The translations under genes were made by a program, and so were the position numbers. DNA of 64,000 bases. It comes from Knufia peltigerae (Eukaryota > Ascomycota > Eurotiomycetes > Chaetothyriales > Trichomeriaceae). Where the stretch lies: positions 62,001 through 126,000 of the forward strand of contig JAPDRN010000080.1 in the NCBI GenBank assembly GCA_030247855.1, written 5' to 3'. The notes below the pieces were generated by a model. It saw only the letters and a list, made by a program, of their open reading frames with translations, was not told the DNA's origin and did no database searches. This document shows, piece after piece, positions 63,901 to 64,000 of this stretch. Every line of letters starts with the position of its first letter. The stretch's first letter is position 1.

Positions 63901-64000
63901 ATGGCTGTACCTTTGGTAGGTGATCTTCCGCCTTCATGCTACTACATACCTAGTTTCATCAATTCCGCCGAGGAAGAGCAACTCATCAGAGACGTTCGAA
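63901..64000 (+). CDS. ALKBH6-like 2-oxoglutarate dioxygenase, 5' fragment
   Basis: Only 33 codons and one base lie inside the window, from ATG 63901 to the edge with no stop. The residues LPPSCYYIPSFI (about 8-19) followed by NSAEEEQLIRDV match the first conserved block of ALKBH6-type AlkB homologues (P-x-x-YY-P-x-FI...EE-x-x-L). The catalytic HxD...H and the Arg that binds 2-oxoglutarate would lie beyond base 64000, so activity cannot be judged. An intron could fall soon after the edge. Confidence 0.6.
   Translation, partial: MAVPLVGDLPPSCYYIPSFINSAEEEQLIRDVR

Overview
The window is nuclear DNA from a filamentous ascomycete (Pezizomycotina). The evidence is short GT-AG introns of about 45-120 bp with CTRAC-like branch points, many Zn(II)2Cys6 regulators, MFS transporters, Baeyer-Villiger monooxygenases and fungal housekeeping genes (PMS1, PSY2, FMC1, RRG7, acuJ-type carnitine acetyltransferase). 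Eurotiomycetes, perhaps Chaetothyriales, is my guess from general character only. I saw no tRNA, rRNA, CRISPR array or intact transposon. Gene models were joined by hand from splice signals. For every spliced gene the exon lengths sum to a multiple of three, but some starts and one 3' end remain uncertain.

Left block (1-14.3 kb): a glyoxal oxidase with an in-frame stop, a small coiled-coil protein, RRG7, a carnitine acetyltransferase built for dual mitochondrial/peroxisomal targeting, PMS1 (MutL), and an F-box/beta-propeller protein divergent from PMS1. A 98-codon orphan gene follows, flanked by pieces of a dispersed repeat that recurs near 33.7 and 47.5 kb.

Transport block (14.8-22.6 kb): a DHA1-type drug/polyamine transporter divergent from a Zn2Cys6 regulator; the eroded end of an NRPS-type condensation domain; a 19-bp tandem repeat; and an intact siderophore-iron transporter.

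Accessory metabolic block (24-47.2 kb): BVMO-1, amino-acid permease, SDR-1, regulator A (Zn2Cys6/Fungal_trans_2), SDR-2, BVMO-2, sugar/polyol transporter, regulator B and regulator C (a divergent Zn2Cys6 pair), SDR-3. SDR alcohol/ketone interconversion followed by BVMO ester or lactone formation, with two importers and three pathway-type regulators, fits a catabolic or tailoring cluster. No PKS, NRPS, terpene synthase or lactone hydrolase is present inside it. This is the most interesting part of the window.

Right block (47.7-64 kb): FMC1 (complex V assembly), a Clr5-domain protein interrupted by an in-frame TAG, a D-2-hydroxyacid dehydrogenase, an alcohol-acetyltransferase-like protein, a glyoxalase-like protein (these four all on the minus strand), PSY2 (PP4 regulatory subunit 3), a wax-synthase-type MBOAT, and the first codons of an ALKBH6-like dioxygenase at the window end.
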